Of a stretch of DNA of 64,000 nucleotides, positions 1 through 9,115 are shown piece after piece (position 1 is the first letter of the stretch; each line of letters opens with the position of its first letter). Origin of the DNA: Acidimicrobiia bacterium (GTDB taxonomy: Bacteria; Actinomycetota; Acidimicrobiia; Spongiisociales; UBA11373); the NCBI GenBank assembly GCA_029263095.1, contig JAJCYA010000019.1, positions 28,485 through 92,484 of the forward strand, written 5' to 3'. Position numbers and translations under genes: made by a program. The notes below the pieces were generated by a model. It did not search any database. It was not told where the DNA came from and saw only the letters and a program-made list of their open reading frames with translations.

Positions 1-1218
1 TTCGATCTCGATCTCGATGTCGAGTAGGTCGTGTGCTTCCCGCAGCGAGGCCTCCACCACTCGCGGATCGTCGCCGCGAGCGATGATGAAGCCGAGGTAG
101 CGATCACCCTCGGGGAGCGGGCGGATCCGCCTCCCGATCGGGACGGTGATCGTGATCTCCTCAATCCCATCGACCTCCGCCACTGCCTCTCGGCCGCGGA
201 CGGCACGCAATATGCCATCGCCGGGGATCGGAATCATCATTGCTCCCGAGGCCCGTCCGGAGATACGCATACCCCGTCGGTTCATACCGAGGGCGGCCCG
301 GAGCAACAGGACCTCCAGGCTCTGGGAGAGCATTCCGAATCTCAGCGAACGACCACACAAACCGCCGATCGAGCGAGCGGCTACCTCGACGAGCCTTGGT
401 CCCTTTGGTGTGAGACGCACCTCGGCATGAATCGGCCCGAAGGCCAGTCCAAGAGCGTCTGCCGATTCCTCCACCAGAGTCGCAACCTCGTCCAGCAGTG
501 GTTCTGGGTGACACGACGGTGTCACATAGAGCGTCTCTTCGAAGAATGGTCCGTTGAGAGGGTCCGGCTTGTCGAAGACCGCCAGCACCTCCAAGCCGGC
601 GGTCGACACCAATCCCTCAACGGCGATCTCGGGGCCCACCAGATACTCCTCGAGGAGAAGGTGCTCGCCTGAGACTCCGGCTTCCTCCTGGATGGCGCGA
701 ATCCTCGCCACCGCCGCTTCGAGTTCGGACTCGTCATCGACCCGAATCACGCCGCGACTCGCCGACAGCGACACCGGCTTTATGACGAGTGGGAATCCGA
801 TTGATGCCGCCGCCCTGATCGCAGAACCGTTGACTTCCAGTTCCTCGAATTCGGGTTGCGGCACTTTGCCCGCCAACAGCCGACGCATCACAAGCTTGTC
901 GCGCGTCGCCGCGACGGACGAAGGAGCGTTGTGAGGGAGACCGAGTAGCTCCGCGGTGAGCGCCGCCGCCATTACGCCTGCGTCATCGACACCGACAACC
1001 GCGTCCAACGGGTGAACTCGGGCCCGCTCGACCAAGGCAGCGGCAGCCGCCGCCGGATCGGCGCAATCGACGATCACCACATCAAGGATCCGACCCGACG
1101 CAATGCCGAGAGAAGCGTCCGAGGCCACAACGAGATCGGTGCCGAGCTCGGTGGCAGCCGCAACGAAGTCGGGGCCTCGATATGACGAGGTGGGAAGAAC
1201 AAGACCGATGGTGGGCAC
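1..1218 (-). CDS. ATP-grasp family ligase (3' end beyond the window)
   Basis: The gene runs off the left edge, so 406 codons are present and the C-terminus is missing. The reading frame shows an N-terminal Rossmann-like part, a central ATP-grasp lysine segment followed by a Ser/Gly-rich loop (GFPLVIKPVSLSASRG, about residues 141-156) and a later VEVAARSIGG segment typical of the metal-binding end of the fold. These enzymes join a carboxylate to an amine or thiol through an acyl-phosphate; the substrate here is unknown. It is divergent from the Nfu-like gene and close to egtBCD, but it is not the glutamate-cysteine ligase (GCS) type EgtA. The GTG at 1218 gives a natural start (MPTIGLVLPTSSY); a GTG at 1236 is possible. 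Confidence 0.8.
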   Translation of the reverse strand, partial: MPTIGLVLPTSSYRGPDFVAAATELGTDLVVASDASLGIASGRILDVVIVDCADPAAAAAALVERARVHPLDAVVGVDDAGVMAAALTAELLGLPHNAPSSVAATRDKLVMRRLLAGKVPQPEFEELEVNGSAIRAAASIGFPLVIKPVSLSASRGVIRVDDESELEAAVARIRAIQEEAGVSGEHLLLEEYLVGPEIAVEGLVSTAGLEVLAVFDKPDPLNGPFFEETLYVTPSCHPEPLLDEVATLVEESADALGLAFGPIHAEVRLTPKGPRLVEVAARSIGGLCGRSLRFGMLSQSLEVLLLRAALGMNRRGMRISGRASGAMMIPIPGDGILRAVRGREAVAEVDGIEEITITVPIGRRIRPLPEGDRYLGFIIARGDDPRVVEASLREAHDLLDIEIEIE

Positions 1219-1263
1219 GGACCAATGATGGCCCACACGACCGTCTAGCAAGAACCGCGTCGG

Positions 1264-1269
1264 TACGAT
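1264..1269 (+). promoter_or_regulatory. Putative -10 box (TACGAT) of the nfu-like gene
   Basis: TACGAT lies 9 nt before the ATG at 1279 and there is no Shine-Dalgarno, which fits a leaderless or very short-leader transcript. No convincing -35 is visible. Confidence 0.35.
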
Positions 1270-1278
1270 GATGCGCTC

Positions 1279-1893
1279 ATGCCACGTGAAGCGAACCCCC
1301 TCACCCTGACAGACGAGGCAGTCGCGGCGATTCTCGGGATCCGTGCCGACGAGCCCGACGCCGCCGACCTTGCCCTCACGATCGCGATCACCGGAGCGCG
1401 CAATGCGCAGTTCGTATACGAGCTGACATTCATTCCGCTTGCCGATGCAGCCGACGACGACGTCCTACAACGGTTTGGTGAGCTCCCAGTCGTCACCCGA
1501 TCCGACAGTGTCGATCGACTTGAGGGTGCGACGATCAGTGTGCGAGACGGCGGACTCGCCGTCGACAACCCGACCTCGCCCAGCCCGCCCATGGCAGCTG
1601 GACCCGGAACCACGGACGGACCCGTCGCCGATCGCATCCGACAAGTGCTCGAGAATCAGATCAATCCTGCCATCGCCTCCCACGGGGGTTTCGCGGAGCT
1701 GGTGAGCGTGGAAGATGACACCGCATACCTCAGAATGGGAGGCGGGTGTCAGGGGTGCGGACTCGCTCAAGTCACATTGAGCCAAGGCATTGAGGTGGCG
1801 ATCAAGGAAGCAGTTCCCGAGATCAATCACGTAGTCGATGCCACCGATCACGACTCGGGCGCCAACCCCTACTACGAGTCGGCGAAGAAATGA
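1279..1893 (+). CDS. NfuA-like Fe-S cluster scaffold/carrier protein
   Basis: The 204-residue protein has a C-terminal NifU-like domain (about residues 115-190) with the CxxC cluster site in GGGCQGCGLAQ, preceded by the family phrase INPAIASHGG. The N-terminal ~95 residues resemble the degenerate A-type (IscA/HesB-like) domain of NfuA and lack its cysteines; a Pro/Ser-rich linker joins the two. Proteins of this architecture receive a 4Fe-4S cluster and deliver it to client enzymes. It sits 136 bp upstream of egtB on the same strand. EgtB is a mononuclear iron enzyme rather than an Fe-S protein, so a functional link is only possible. Confidence 0.85.
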   Translation: MPREANPLTLTDEAVAAILGIRADEPDAADLALTIAITGARNAQFVYELTFIPLADAADDDVLQRFGELPVVTRSDSVDRLEGATISVRDGGLAVDNPTSPSPPMAAGPGTTDGPVADRIRQVLENQINPAIASHGGFAELVSVEDDTAYLRMGGGCQGCGLAQVTLSQGIEVAIKEAVPEINHVVDATDHDSGANPYYESAKK

Positions 1894-1915
1894 CCGTCGG
1901 CGGACGCCGGCGAGT

Positions 1916-1941
1916 CATCAGTCCCCCATCATCAGTCCCCC
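1916..1941 (+). repeat. Two direct repeats of CATCAGTCCCCC before egtB
   Basis: CATCAGTCCCCC occurs at 1916-1927 and again at 1930-1941, a 14-bp period, in the 136-bp gap between the Nfu-like gene and egtB. Tandem spacing could be a regulator site for the egt operon or simple slippage; the sequence does not decide. Confidence 0.4.
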
Positions 1942-2029
1942 GCCACAGCCGGCGATCGAGCACCCGGTATCAGTCGGTGACTTGCGCCGGAATGCCAAGA
2001 CACGCGCGACTGTTGGAGTGCAGCACGCC

Positions 2030-3373
2030 ATGACGACCGACATTCGCGGACATCGCACCACAACTGCCGAAGCTCGGGATCAGTTGGCGGCGCGACTCGA
2101 GTTCTACCGCCGTCGCACCAAGCAGCTGATCGCCCCGCTGGATGACGACGATCTACATCGCCAGCACAACCCGATCATGAGCCCGCTCGTGTGGGATGTC
2201 GGTCACGTCGGCAACTTCGAGGAGCTGTGGCTGCTGCGCCGGCTGGACGGCCGACCCGCGCACGACCTGCGCCTCGACGAGATGTACAACCCATTCGACA
2301 ATCCGCGATGGACCCGCGGTGAGCTCCCCCTGCTGAATCGCAGTCAGGCGATCGAGTACATAGACGAGGTGAGGGGTGACGCTCTCGAGATCGTGCGCCG
2401 CACCGACCTGGACCCTGCGAATCCGCTGGTCCGCGACGGCTACGTGTTTCAAATGGTCATCCAGCACGAAGCCCAGCACCAAGAGACCATGCTCCAGGAG
2501 CTCGACTTGCGAGATGACCTTCCTGCGTACGGGGACGTCGCTCGGCCCCATAGCGCCACCTCACGCCCGGTAGACGACACAGAGCGGGTCGCAATACCCG
2601 GCGGCCCCTTCCTCCTCGGCACCAATGACACCACAGAGGGATACGACAACGAGCGACCCCAGCACGAAGTCGAGCTGGCGACATTCACCATCGATCGATT
2701 CCCAGTCAGCAACCGGCGGTATGCCGAGTTCATCGAGGCCGGTGGCTACGAACGAGCGGATCTGTGGACGAATGAAGGATGGGATTGGCGCACGGGAGTC
2801 GACATCGACGCTCCACAGGGTTGGACCCGCCGAGTGGGCGGAGTTTGGTTGATTCGCCGATTCGGACACGTACTGGATCTCGATGCGACCGAGCCGGTAC
2901 AGCACGTGTCGTTCCACGAGGCCGAGGCGTTCGCCCGCTATGCCGGTGGCCGCCTCCCCAGCGAGGCAGAGTGGAAAAAGGCGGCCACCTGGGGTCCAGA
3001 AGCCACCGCACCAAACGTGTACCCGTGGGGCTCGGCGGTACCAACGCTCGACCACGCCAACATCGGTCACGTCGGGTGGGGACCCGCGCCGGTGGGGTCC
3101 TACCCAGCTGGGGCGTCGGCCTACGGCGTCGAACAGCTTCTCGGCGATGTCTATGAGTGGACATCATCACACTTCGCCGGCTACTCCGGCTTCACATCAT
3201 TCCCCTATCCGGAGTACTCCGAGGTGTTCTTCGGCGATCCCGAATACCGTGTGCTGCGCGGTGCGTCTTGGGCCACCTCCACCGATGCGACACGGAGCAC
3301 GTTTCGCAACTGGGACTATCGGATTCGGCGGCAGATCTTCTCCGGTATTCGCCTCGCCTGGGATGGAGCGTGA
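2030..3373 (+). CDS. egtB: Ergothioneine biosynthesis protein EgtB (sulfoxide synthase)
   Basis: EgtB is a non-heme iron enzyme that couples hercynine (trimethylhistidine) to gamma-glutamylcysteine with O2, forming the sulfoxide intermediate of ergothioneine. The 447-residue protein has an N-terminal DinB-like domain carrying the iron ligands, H59 (WDVGHVGN) and the HxxxHxE set H146/H150/E152 (QHEAQHQETM), and a C-terminal formylglycine-generating-enzyme/sulfatase-modifying fold (about residues 180-447). The ATG at 2030 is used because homology begins there; the frame stays open upstream to 1838 but that stretch is not protein-like. It is followed after 1 nt by egtC and then egtD, an operon order typical of actinobacteria. 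Confidence 0.93.
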   Translation: MTTDIRGHRTTTAEARDQLAARLEFYRRRTKQLIAPLDDDDLHRQHNPIMSPLVWDVGHVGNFEELWLLRRLDGRPAHDLRLDEMYNPFDNPRWTRGELPLLNRSQAIEYIDEVRGDALEIVRRTDLDPANPLVRDGYVFQMVIQHEAQHQETMLQELDLRDDLPAYGDVARPHSATSRPVDDTERVAIPGGPFLLGTNDTTEGYDNERPQHEVELATFTIDRFPVSNRRYAEFIEAGGYERADLWTNEGWDWRTGVDIDAPQGWTRRVGGVWLIRRFGHVLDLDATEPVQHVSFHEAEAFARYAGGRLPSEAEWKKAATWGPEATAPNVYPWGSAVPTLDHANIGHVGWGPAPVGSYPAGASAYGVEQLLGDVYEWTSSHFAGYSGFTSFPYPEYSEVFFGDPEYRVLRGASWATSTDATRSTFRNWDYRIRRQIFSGIRLAWDGA

Positions 3374-3374
3374 C

Positions 3375-4172
3375 ATGTGCCGCCTGGCCGGGTTTATCGG
3401 ACAGAGCCCGTTGCCGCTGGCGGCACTGCTCTACGAGCCTCCTCATTCGCTACAGCACGCCGCATTCGCCCCCAGAGAGCTGATAGCCGGAACCGTCAAC
3501 GTCGATGGCACCGGCGCCGCGTGGTGGCCGGAAGACGGGTCTGGGCCGCTGAGGTACGTGACCACGGCGCCACCGTGGGCTGATCCCAATCTTCCCGGCT
3601 TGGCGCCTGCCCTCAGAGGTCGGACCGTGCTGGCGGCAGTCCGCTCGGCGACGCCGGGTCTGCCGTACGGTCCAGACAATGTGGCACCCTTCGTGACCGA
3701 TCGAATGGCAGGCGCTCACAACGGCCGGATCAGTGGTTTTCGACAGGGCCTCGCCCGGACGCTGCTCGGTGGTCTCGATGACGATCGGTTCGGACAGGTC
3801 ACGAGCATGAACGATTCGTTGGCGTTGTTCCTCATGGTCGCCCAATACATGGACGACGAACCCGGTACCTCACTATCGGACGCCGTCACGTCCGTCGTTC
3901 AACAGACCTCCAAGGCCGTGATCGCTGCCGGCGAGATCGCGACTCTGAATCTCGTCATCGCCACCTCAGACGAGATCGTCGCCACACGAACATCCGCGGG
4001 AGACGCCATCAACTCTCTCTACACCCGGACTACCGATGAGGGCAACTGGCTGGCATCAGAACCTCTCGATGGTGATGCGGGTTGGACTTCGCTGCCCGAG
4101 CACTCGCTCGTCGCCCTCACCGCCGTCGGGATAGATGTCCGGGCCCTCGAGCACGAAGGTATGGCGTCATGA
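3375..4172 (+). CDS. egtC: Ergothioneine biosynthesis amidohydrolase EgtC
   Basis: EgtC is a class II glutamine-amidotransferase-fold hydrolase that removes the gamma-glutamyl group from the EgtB product. The mature N-terminus MCRLAGFIGQ supplies the nucleophilic Cys2, and the fold is recognisable through AHNGRISG and the following segments. At 265 residues it is of normal size. The ATG is 1 nt after the egtB stop and the stop overlaps the egtD start (ATGA), so the three genes are probably translated together. Its presence implies that the EgtB here uses gamma-glutamylcysteine rather than cysteine. Confidence 0.9.
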   Translation: MCRLAGFIGQSPLPLAALLYEPPHSLQHAAFAPRELIAGTVNVDGTGAAWWPEDGSGPLRYVTTAPPWADPNLPGLAPALRGRTVLAAVRSATPGLPYGPDNVAPFVTDRMAGAHNGRISGFRQGLARTLLGGLDDDRFGQVTSMNDSLALFLMVAQYMDDEPGTSLSDAVTSVVQQTSKAVIAAGEIATLNLVIATSDEIVATRTSAGDAINSLYTRTTDEGNWLASEPLDGDAGWTSLPEHSLVALTAVGIDVRALEHEGMAS

Positions 4173-5152
4173 GAAACGAGGGAGACGCGCCGGTCACCGT
4201 GTCCCGGCTGACCGAACCGACGGACCATCGGAATCAACTCCTCGAAGACGTGCGTCACGGTCTCACCGCCTATCGCAAACATCTACCGTCCAAGTACTTC
4301 TACGACGCCCGCGGTTCAGATCTCTTCGAGGACATCACCCGGTTGCCGGAGTACTACTTGACCGAAGCTGAAACGGAGCTTCTGGCCCAACACTCCGACA
4401 ATCTGATGGCCCGCATCGAGCCCGATGAGCTGGTCGAATTGGGTTCGGGGTCATCCCGCAAGACCCGGATGCTGATAGATGCCATGCGCCGCTCCGGCGG
4501 AACCAGATACGTGCCCATCGACATCTCTGAAGAAGCGCTGCGTGCAGCTGCCAAGAAGCTGTGTGCTTCCTACAGCTGGTTGGAGGTGGAAGGGCTGGTG
4601 GGCGACTACGTCGCCGATCTAGACAAGGTGCGGCGACGCGGTCGCAGGCTCATCGTTTTCCTCGGTTCCACGATCGGCAACTACGTGCCGACTCTGCGGT
4701 ACTCGCTGCTGCGGGCGGTCGCCGCTGCACTCGCCACAGGTGATTCATTCCTGCTCGGAATGGACTTGGTAAAGGACGAATCGACGATGATCGCCGCCTA
4801 CGACGATGCAGCCGGCGTGTCGGCTGAGTTCAATCTCAATATTCTGCGGGTGGTCAACCGTGAGTTGGATGGGGACATCCCAGTCGACGCCTTTGAACAC
4901 GTGACACGGTTCGATCGGCAATTCTCATGCATCGCTCAGAGCCTGCGGGCCACCCGCGAGGTGGTCGCCAACATCCGGGCACTCAACCTGGCGGTCACAT
5001 TCCACGTCGGCGAGGAGATCCACACCGAAGTGTCGTGCAAATTCACCCGTGACGGGGTTGAGAAGGATTTCGCGGGCGCCGGCATGCGTCTCGACGACTG
5101 GTTCACCGATTCGGCGGGGCGATTCGCTCTGGCACTGGGCTCGCACGCCTAG
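4169..5152 (+). CDS. egtD: L-histidine N-alpha-methyltransferase EgtD
   Basis: EgtD trimethylates the alpha-amino group of histidine with three S-adenosylmethionine molecules, giving hercynine, the first ergothioneine precursor. The 327-residue protein carries the family's N-terminal signature ([20 protein letters not shown]), the SAM-binding glycine motif [21 protein letters not shown] and FLGSTIGNY. It starts at the ATG that overlaps the egtC stop by four bases. The operon lacks egtA (glutamate-cysteine ligase) and egtE (PLP C-S lyase); both must be elsewhere or replaced. Confidence 0.94.
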   Translation: MRNEGDAPVTVSRLTEPTDHRNQLLEDVRHGLTAYRKHLPSKYFYDARGSDLFEDITRLPEYYLTEAETELLAQHSDNLMARIEPDELVELGSGSSRKTRMLIDAMRRSGGTRYVPIDISEEALRAAAKKLCASYSWLEVEGLVGDYVADLDKVRRRGRRLIVFLGSTIGNYVPTLRYSLLRAVAAALATGDSFLLGMDLVKDESTMIAAYDDAAGVSAEFNLNILRVVNRELDGDIPVDAFEHVTRFDRQFSCIAQSLRATREVVANIRALNLAVTFHVGEEIHTEVSCKFTRDGVEKDFAGAGMRLDDWFTDSAGRFALALGSHA

Positions 5153-5307
5153 AACGGCAGTCCACAGTTCCAAACCCCTCGTCGACCCGGGTCCAATATC
5201 GGGTTGGGATGCGCCCTGGCGGCCCGATAGGACTCGGACTCATTGGCGTCTCGAACGTGAGACCCCACCAGGGGCTGCCGCACGACGGCTATCCAGAAGG
5301 GCATTGC

Positions 5308-5326
5308 TGTGGCATACTTGTGGCAT
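5308..5326 (+). promoter_or_regulatory. Two TGTGGCAT direct repeats over the mazE start, likely autoregulatory operator
   Basis: TGTGGCAT occurs at 5308-5315 and 5319-5326, 11 bp apart, so the copies lie on the same face of the helix. The second includes the first two bases of the antitoxin ATG, and a -10-like CATACT (5313-5318) lies inside. Antitoxins of this type normally repress their own operon, so these are good candidate binding sites. Confidence 0.45.
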
Positions 5327-5561
5327 GACAAGGTCACGTGTTAGCACAACAGTTGATGCGACTCTCCTGTTGAACGCTCGCAGATTGCGCTCCGGACTAA
5401 AGGACTCTGCTCTCCTCGACGAGGCACTCGAGGCTCTCGTCGGCAACCATCGTTCTACGGAGATCGACGCGGCATATCGAGCCTACGACGAACACCCCAT
5501 AGGGGAGATCGATGAGTGGGGCGATCTCGCGTCGTTTCGGGACGGTGCGTCGACATCGTGA
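5325..5561 (+). CDS. Antitoxin of a MazEF-type pair
   Basis: This 78-residue protein begins [20 protein letters not shown], a short ribbon-helix-helix-like DNA-binding N-terminus of the DUF2191/VapB-like kind, followed by an acidic C-terminus ([20 protein letters not shown]) suited to wrapping a toxin. It overlaps the downstream MazF-like toxin start by GTGA. No Shine-Dalgarno precedes it. Function is inferred from size, composition and the partner. Confidence 0.8.
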   Translation: MTRSRVSTTVDATLLLNARRLRSGLKDSALLDEALEALVGNHRSTEIDAAYRAYDEHPIGEIDEWGDLASFRDGASTS

Positions 5562-5887
5562 CCCCCGTACCGTCGAGAGGTGAGATCTGGTGGTCTGAGG
5601 TTCCCGAAATCGGACGGCGTCCTGTCGTCATTCTCTCGCGTGACGCCGCCATCCCGAGGCTGCGGCGCGCGCTGGTCGCTCCCTGCACCACAACGATCCG
5701 CCGCCTTCCAAGCGAGGTAGTGCTCGACGCCGGACACGACCCGATCCCCAAACGATCCGCCGTAAACCTCGACTCCGTTGAGAGCGTCTCTCTCTCCATC
5801 CTGGTCGAACGGCTCGGGCGCCTCAGTGACGAGAGAATGCGTCAGATCTGCGCAGCCCTCGCGGTTGCCGTCGCCTGCGACAACTGA
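5558..5887 (+). CDS. MazF/PemK-family toxin endoribonuclease
   Basis: The 109-residue protein starts at a GTG overlapping the antitoxin stop. It has the family opening [20 protein letters not shown] and the following [20 protein letters not shown] strand region, then the [12 protein letters not shown] segment. MazF toxins cleave RNA at short sequences and are neutralised by the antitoxin. The gene ends in a hairpin shared with the convergent plsB. Confidence 0.88.
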   Translation: MTPVPSRGEIWWSEVPEIGRRPVVILSRDAAIPRLRRALVAPCTTTIRRLPSEVVLDAGHDPIPKRSAVNLDSVESVSLSILVERLGRLSDERMRQICAALAVAVACDN

Positions 5888-5911
5888 GATCGTCCACGAT
5901 CAGGCTGGGGA

Positions 5912-5942
5912 TTGAGGGCGAAACGCGGCGCTACGCCCTCAA
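5912..5942. terminator. Bidirectional hairpin between mazF and plsB
   Basis: TTGAGGGCG (5912-5920) and CGCCCTCAA (5934-5942) form a perfect 9-bp stem with a 13-nt loop. The plsB stop lies in the loop, so the last plsB codons form one arm. There is no U-tract, so whether it acts as an intrinsic terminator is uncertain. Confidence 0.5.
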
Positions 5943-8273
5943 CTGCTCTACTTCTCGCACCAACTCGACCATGCCGTGGAGGTCGGCCGCAAAGGCCTCC
6001 CTCTCCTCCAGCCGTGACAGATCTCCGCCCAAGAGCAGCTCCCTGTTCCCTGCGAGACGCAGAGCATCGTCGAACAGCACGGTCGAAACCGCTTCGGGGC
6101 TCCTGATCGCACGCTGCGCTCGGTACTGCGCCCCAAGCGCCAGGGCAGCGGCCAAAAGAGCATCCTTATCCGCGTCCCGCCGAAAGTCGACATCGACCAG
6201 CGCGTCGGCCAGCACGAGGTAGGCCTCAAAGACCGGCCGCAGCACCCACGATGACGCCGACGGCAGCACAGCGCGCAACACCAAATCTCCGTCGCCGGCG
6301 GCAACGCGGGCCTCCCAGTCCGGAACCGATGCCTCCAGCTCTTCCGCCAACTCGGCTCGGAACTCGTCCCGCTCGGCAAAGAAGAACTCAAACTTCAACA
6401 GATCACGCGTAGTCCGGACCGTATCCCAAAACACGGCGAGCGGGTCTGTCTCGGCATTTGCGGCCGCAGCAAGCCCCAGCTCTGCAATGGCACCCGTCAA
6501 GAAGAAGTGAACGATCGTGTTGCGGTAATAGGCGGCCGCGAGATGCTGATCCGAACCTATCGCGTAGACCGTCTCTCGACCCCCCTCGAACCTGCTCACA
6601 ACCCCGTGCTCCACCAGGGAATCGAGCGCTCCGCGCACAACCGACGGGTCCTCGAGATCCACCGGTTCAGAGATCGGGAGGTCACGAAGCTCGACGTAGG
6701 CGACGAAGTCGCGCAAGGTCGCGATCGTCTCGGCCACGGTCACGGCTCGGTCGGTCCCCAGCAGGGCGATCGTCACGAGCGAGATCGGGGTGATCGGCGT
6801 CACTCGATTGATCCGAACCGCGACCTCAAAGGCCAGCTTCTGGATCTCGAGGTTGGATTCCTCCGGATCCGGCTCGCTGCCCTTGCCGTACCGGCTCACC
6901 GAGTCGGCAACGCTGATCGGCTCGCCGAAGTTCATGTGAATACGGCCATAGCGCCGTCGCATCGTCCGCAGCACCCGCACCATCCACCCGAACGACTCCT
7001 TCTCCTTCGCTGCGCCGCGCTGCTCGGCTGCGTATGCGCCCACGTCCTGGATCTGGTCGTAGGCGATCGAGGTGGGGATTAGGACGACATCGTCACACGA
7101 TCCGCGCCTCCAAGAATCGACGACATACGCCAAAAGTCCGTACTTGGGGGCCCGCAACTTGCCGACGCGGGACCGGCCGCCCTCTATGTACCACTCGAGA
7201 GGAAAACGCTTCTCCAACAGATAGTCGAGATACCGCTTCAGTGTGTATTTGTAGGCCTCGTTGTCCTTGAAGGACCGCCTGATGAAGAACAGCCCGTGCC
7301 GACGCAAGAAAGGACCAACCGGGAAGAAGTTCATATTGATGCCGCCCGCGGCATGGTTTGGTGGCAGACCGTTCTCATACAGAACGTACGTCAAGGCGAG
7401 GTGGTCCATGTTCGACTTGTGGCTGGGGAGAAACGCCAGCGAGTGACGCTGACCCAGCTCGGCGATGCGTTCGAGCGCCTCGGGGTCGTAGTGGATGCGC
7501 CGGTCGTACCCCTGGGTGTAGACGAGCCGGATCAGCGATGCCACGAGATCAAGTACGAAGGTGCTCGGTTGGGCGGCGATTTCCTTGAGGTACCTAGCCG
7601 CCGTGGCGGCCAAGTCGTCGACCCTCTCGCCTGTCCTGGCTGCGATCCTCTCCAAGCCGAGCTGGAACTTGGCCGACCCGAGAAGATCCTCGGACAGAAG
7701 ACGCGGCACCTTGTATCTGTTGCCCCTGACGCGGCGCTCGGCGACCTCGAGCGCCAGGCTTCCCTGCAAAGCGATGTACTCCGCAAAGCCGTACGGATCG
7801 TCGGGCCGCGCGGTCCTGGCCTCGACCCACCGAGTTCGCAGATCCGACAACGGAGCCGCATCGCCCACGACGACCCTGATCCGGTCGGGACGGAAGCGGA
7901 CAAAGAGCTCCTGCACCAACCGGTTTGGATCGCGAGGATCGCCGTAGGTCAGAAGATCCACGAGACGTGGGATCCGGCGACCGCTGCGATGCGGACCCAG
8001 CCAGGCCACCCGAAGCGGCACGAGGAGTGGATCGGTGTCCCCCGAGGCGATCTCCTTCAAAGCAACTCCGATCGACCGTCGGAACCGCCGTCGCCGTGAA
8101 GGGGGAACAGCGCACACCCGGTATTCGGCGCGTTCCGGTCGGTTGCGCTCCACCCACTGACCGACCAGCCTCCGCTCGGCCGACGACGAAGCATCGACCA
8201 GGAAGACAATCGGTCGATCTCCCGCCTTCGGCCAATCTGCCTCCCCTGCCGGGGGGACGGCGTGGAGCGTCAC
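5931..8273 (-). CDS. plsB: Glycerol-3-phosphate acyltransferase, PlsB family
   Basis: PlsB transfers an acyl chain to the sn-1 position of glycerol 3-phosphate, the first step of phospholipid synthesis, at the inner membrane. The 780-residue protein carries the four acyltransferase blocks: HxxxxD in PSHKSNMD (H285, D290), GLFFIRRSFKDN, WYIEGGRSRVGKL (about 361-373) and VLIPTSIAYD. A long N-terminal region and a helical C-terminal third are as in PlsB proteins of mycobacteria and proteobacteria. The start is a GTG at 8273. It is the last gene of a minus-strand group with an SDR and a HAD protein upstream. Confidence 0.92.
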   Translation of the reverse strand: MTLHAVPPAGEADWPKAGDRPIVFLVDASSSAERRLVGQWVERNRPERAEYRVCAVPPSRRRRFRRSIGVALKEIASGDTDPLLVPLRVAWLGPHRSGRRIPRLVDLLTYGDPRDPNRLVQELFVRFRPDRIRVVVGDAAPLSDLRTRWVEARTARPDDPYGFAEYIALQGSLALEVAERRVRGNRYKVPRLLSEDLLGSAKFQLGLERIAARTGERVDDLAATAARYLKEIAAQPSTFVLDLVASLIRLVYTQGYDRRIHYDPEALERIAELGQRHSLAFLPSHKSNMDHLALTYVLYENGLPPNHAAGGINMNFFPVGPFLRRHGLFFIRRSFKDNEAYKYTLKRYLDYLLEKRFPLEWYIEGGRSRVGKLRAPKYGLLAYVVDSWRRGSCDDVVLIPTSIAYDQIQDVGAYAAEQRGAAKEKESFGWMVRVLRTMRRRYGRIHMNFGEPISVADSVSRYGKGSEPDPEESNLEIQKLAFEVAVRINRVTPITPISLVTIALLGTDRAVTVAETIATLRDFVAYVELRDLPISEPVDLEDPSVVRGALDSLVEHGVVSRFEGGRETVYAIGSDQHLAAAYYRNTIVHFFLTGAIAELGLAAAANAETDPLAVFWDTVRTTRDLLKFEFFFAERDEFRAELAEELEASVPDWEARVAAGDGDLVLRAVLPSASSWVLRPVFEAYLVLADALVDVDFRRDADKDALLAAALALGAQYRAQRAIRSPEAVSTVLFDDALRLAGNRELLLGGDLSRLEEREAFAADLHGMVELVREVEQLRA

Positions 8274-8334
8274 CGCGATCTCGGATACGGAACTACAAGC
8301 ACCTGACGAAGTTACTCGCCCGTCGCCGCCCGCG

Positions 8335-9099
8335 TCAGCGAGGTCCCATCCTGGCGCCGGCGTCGAGTCTCACGACTTCGCCGTTGAGCAGGGTGTTTTC
8401 CATGAAATGCTGCACCAGAGCAGCAAAGTCGTCGGCGGTTCCCAGCCGCTGCGGGAACACGTGAATCTTGGCGAGCTGCGCCTTCAGCTCTGGGCCCATC
8501 CCGTCAATCATCGGAGTGTCCATGATGCCGGGAGCAATCGCCATCACCCGCACCCCAATCGACGCCAGATCGCGCGCTAGGGGCAGCGTCATCGCAGCAA
8601 CGGCACCCTTGGAGGCGGAGTACGCCGCCTGACCGATCTGGCCCTCAGTGGCTGCAATGGAGGCGACGTTGACTATCAGACCGCGACCGCCTTCGGCATC
8701 CGGCTCATTCTCGGTCATCACCTTCGCTGCGTTGCGGAGGACATCGAAGGTCCCGATGAGGTTGACGGCGACGACGAACCCAAACAGATCGAGAGGAAAC
8801 AGATCACCCGACCGAGTGATCACCCGATGAGCGTTGGCTACGCCGGCGGCGTTGACACAGACGTCTAGGCCACCGAGGGTCTCGCCGATATGAGCGACTG
8901 CAGCAGCGACGTCTTCGGGATTCCGTACGTCCGCCGGAGCGAACACGCCTTCGATGTCCGCCGCGACCTCGGCGCCGGCGCTCGATTCCAGATCGAGGAT
9001 TCCGATGCGGGCACCGCCGGCAACCAGCCGGTCCACCGTGCCCTTCCCAAGACCGCTGGCCCCACCAGTCACCAGCACCCTTGCTCCGGCTACCTGCAT
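8335..9099 (-). CDS. Short-chain dehydrogenase/reductase (HSD10-like)
   Basis: The 254-residue SDR shows the cofactor motif TGGASGLGKG near the N-terminus, NAAG (CVNAAGVANA), a catalytic Ser (NVASIAA) and YSASK. The acidic residue after the second strand (ILDLESS) indicates NAD. The pattern resembles type-2 3-hydroxyacyl-CoA dehydrogenases (HSD17B10-like), so a 3-hydroxyacyl-CoA or similar alcohol substrate is likely but unproved. The ATG at 9099 is chosen for its Shine-Dalgarno (AAGGAG, 6 nt upstream) rather than the longer frame. It follows the HAD gene by 16 bp. Confidence 0.88.
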   Translation of the reverse strand: MQVAGARVLVTGGASGLGKGTVDRLVAGGARIGILDLESSAGAEVAADIEGVFAPADVRNPEDVAAAVAHIGETLGGLDVCVNAAGVANAHRVITRSGDLFPLDLFGFVVAVNLIGTFDVLRNAAKVMTENEPDAEGGRGLIVNVASIAATEGQIGQAAYSASKGAVAAMTLPLARDLASIGVRVMAIAPGIMDTPMIDGMGPELKAQLAKIHVFPQRLGTADDFAALVQHFMENTLLNGEVVRLDAGARMGPR

Positions 9100-9115
9100 G
9101 ATGTCTCCTTCATGT

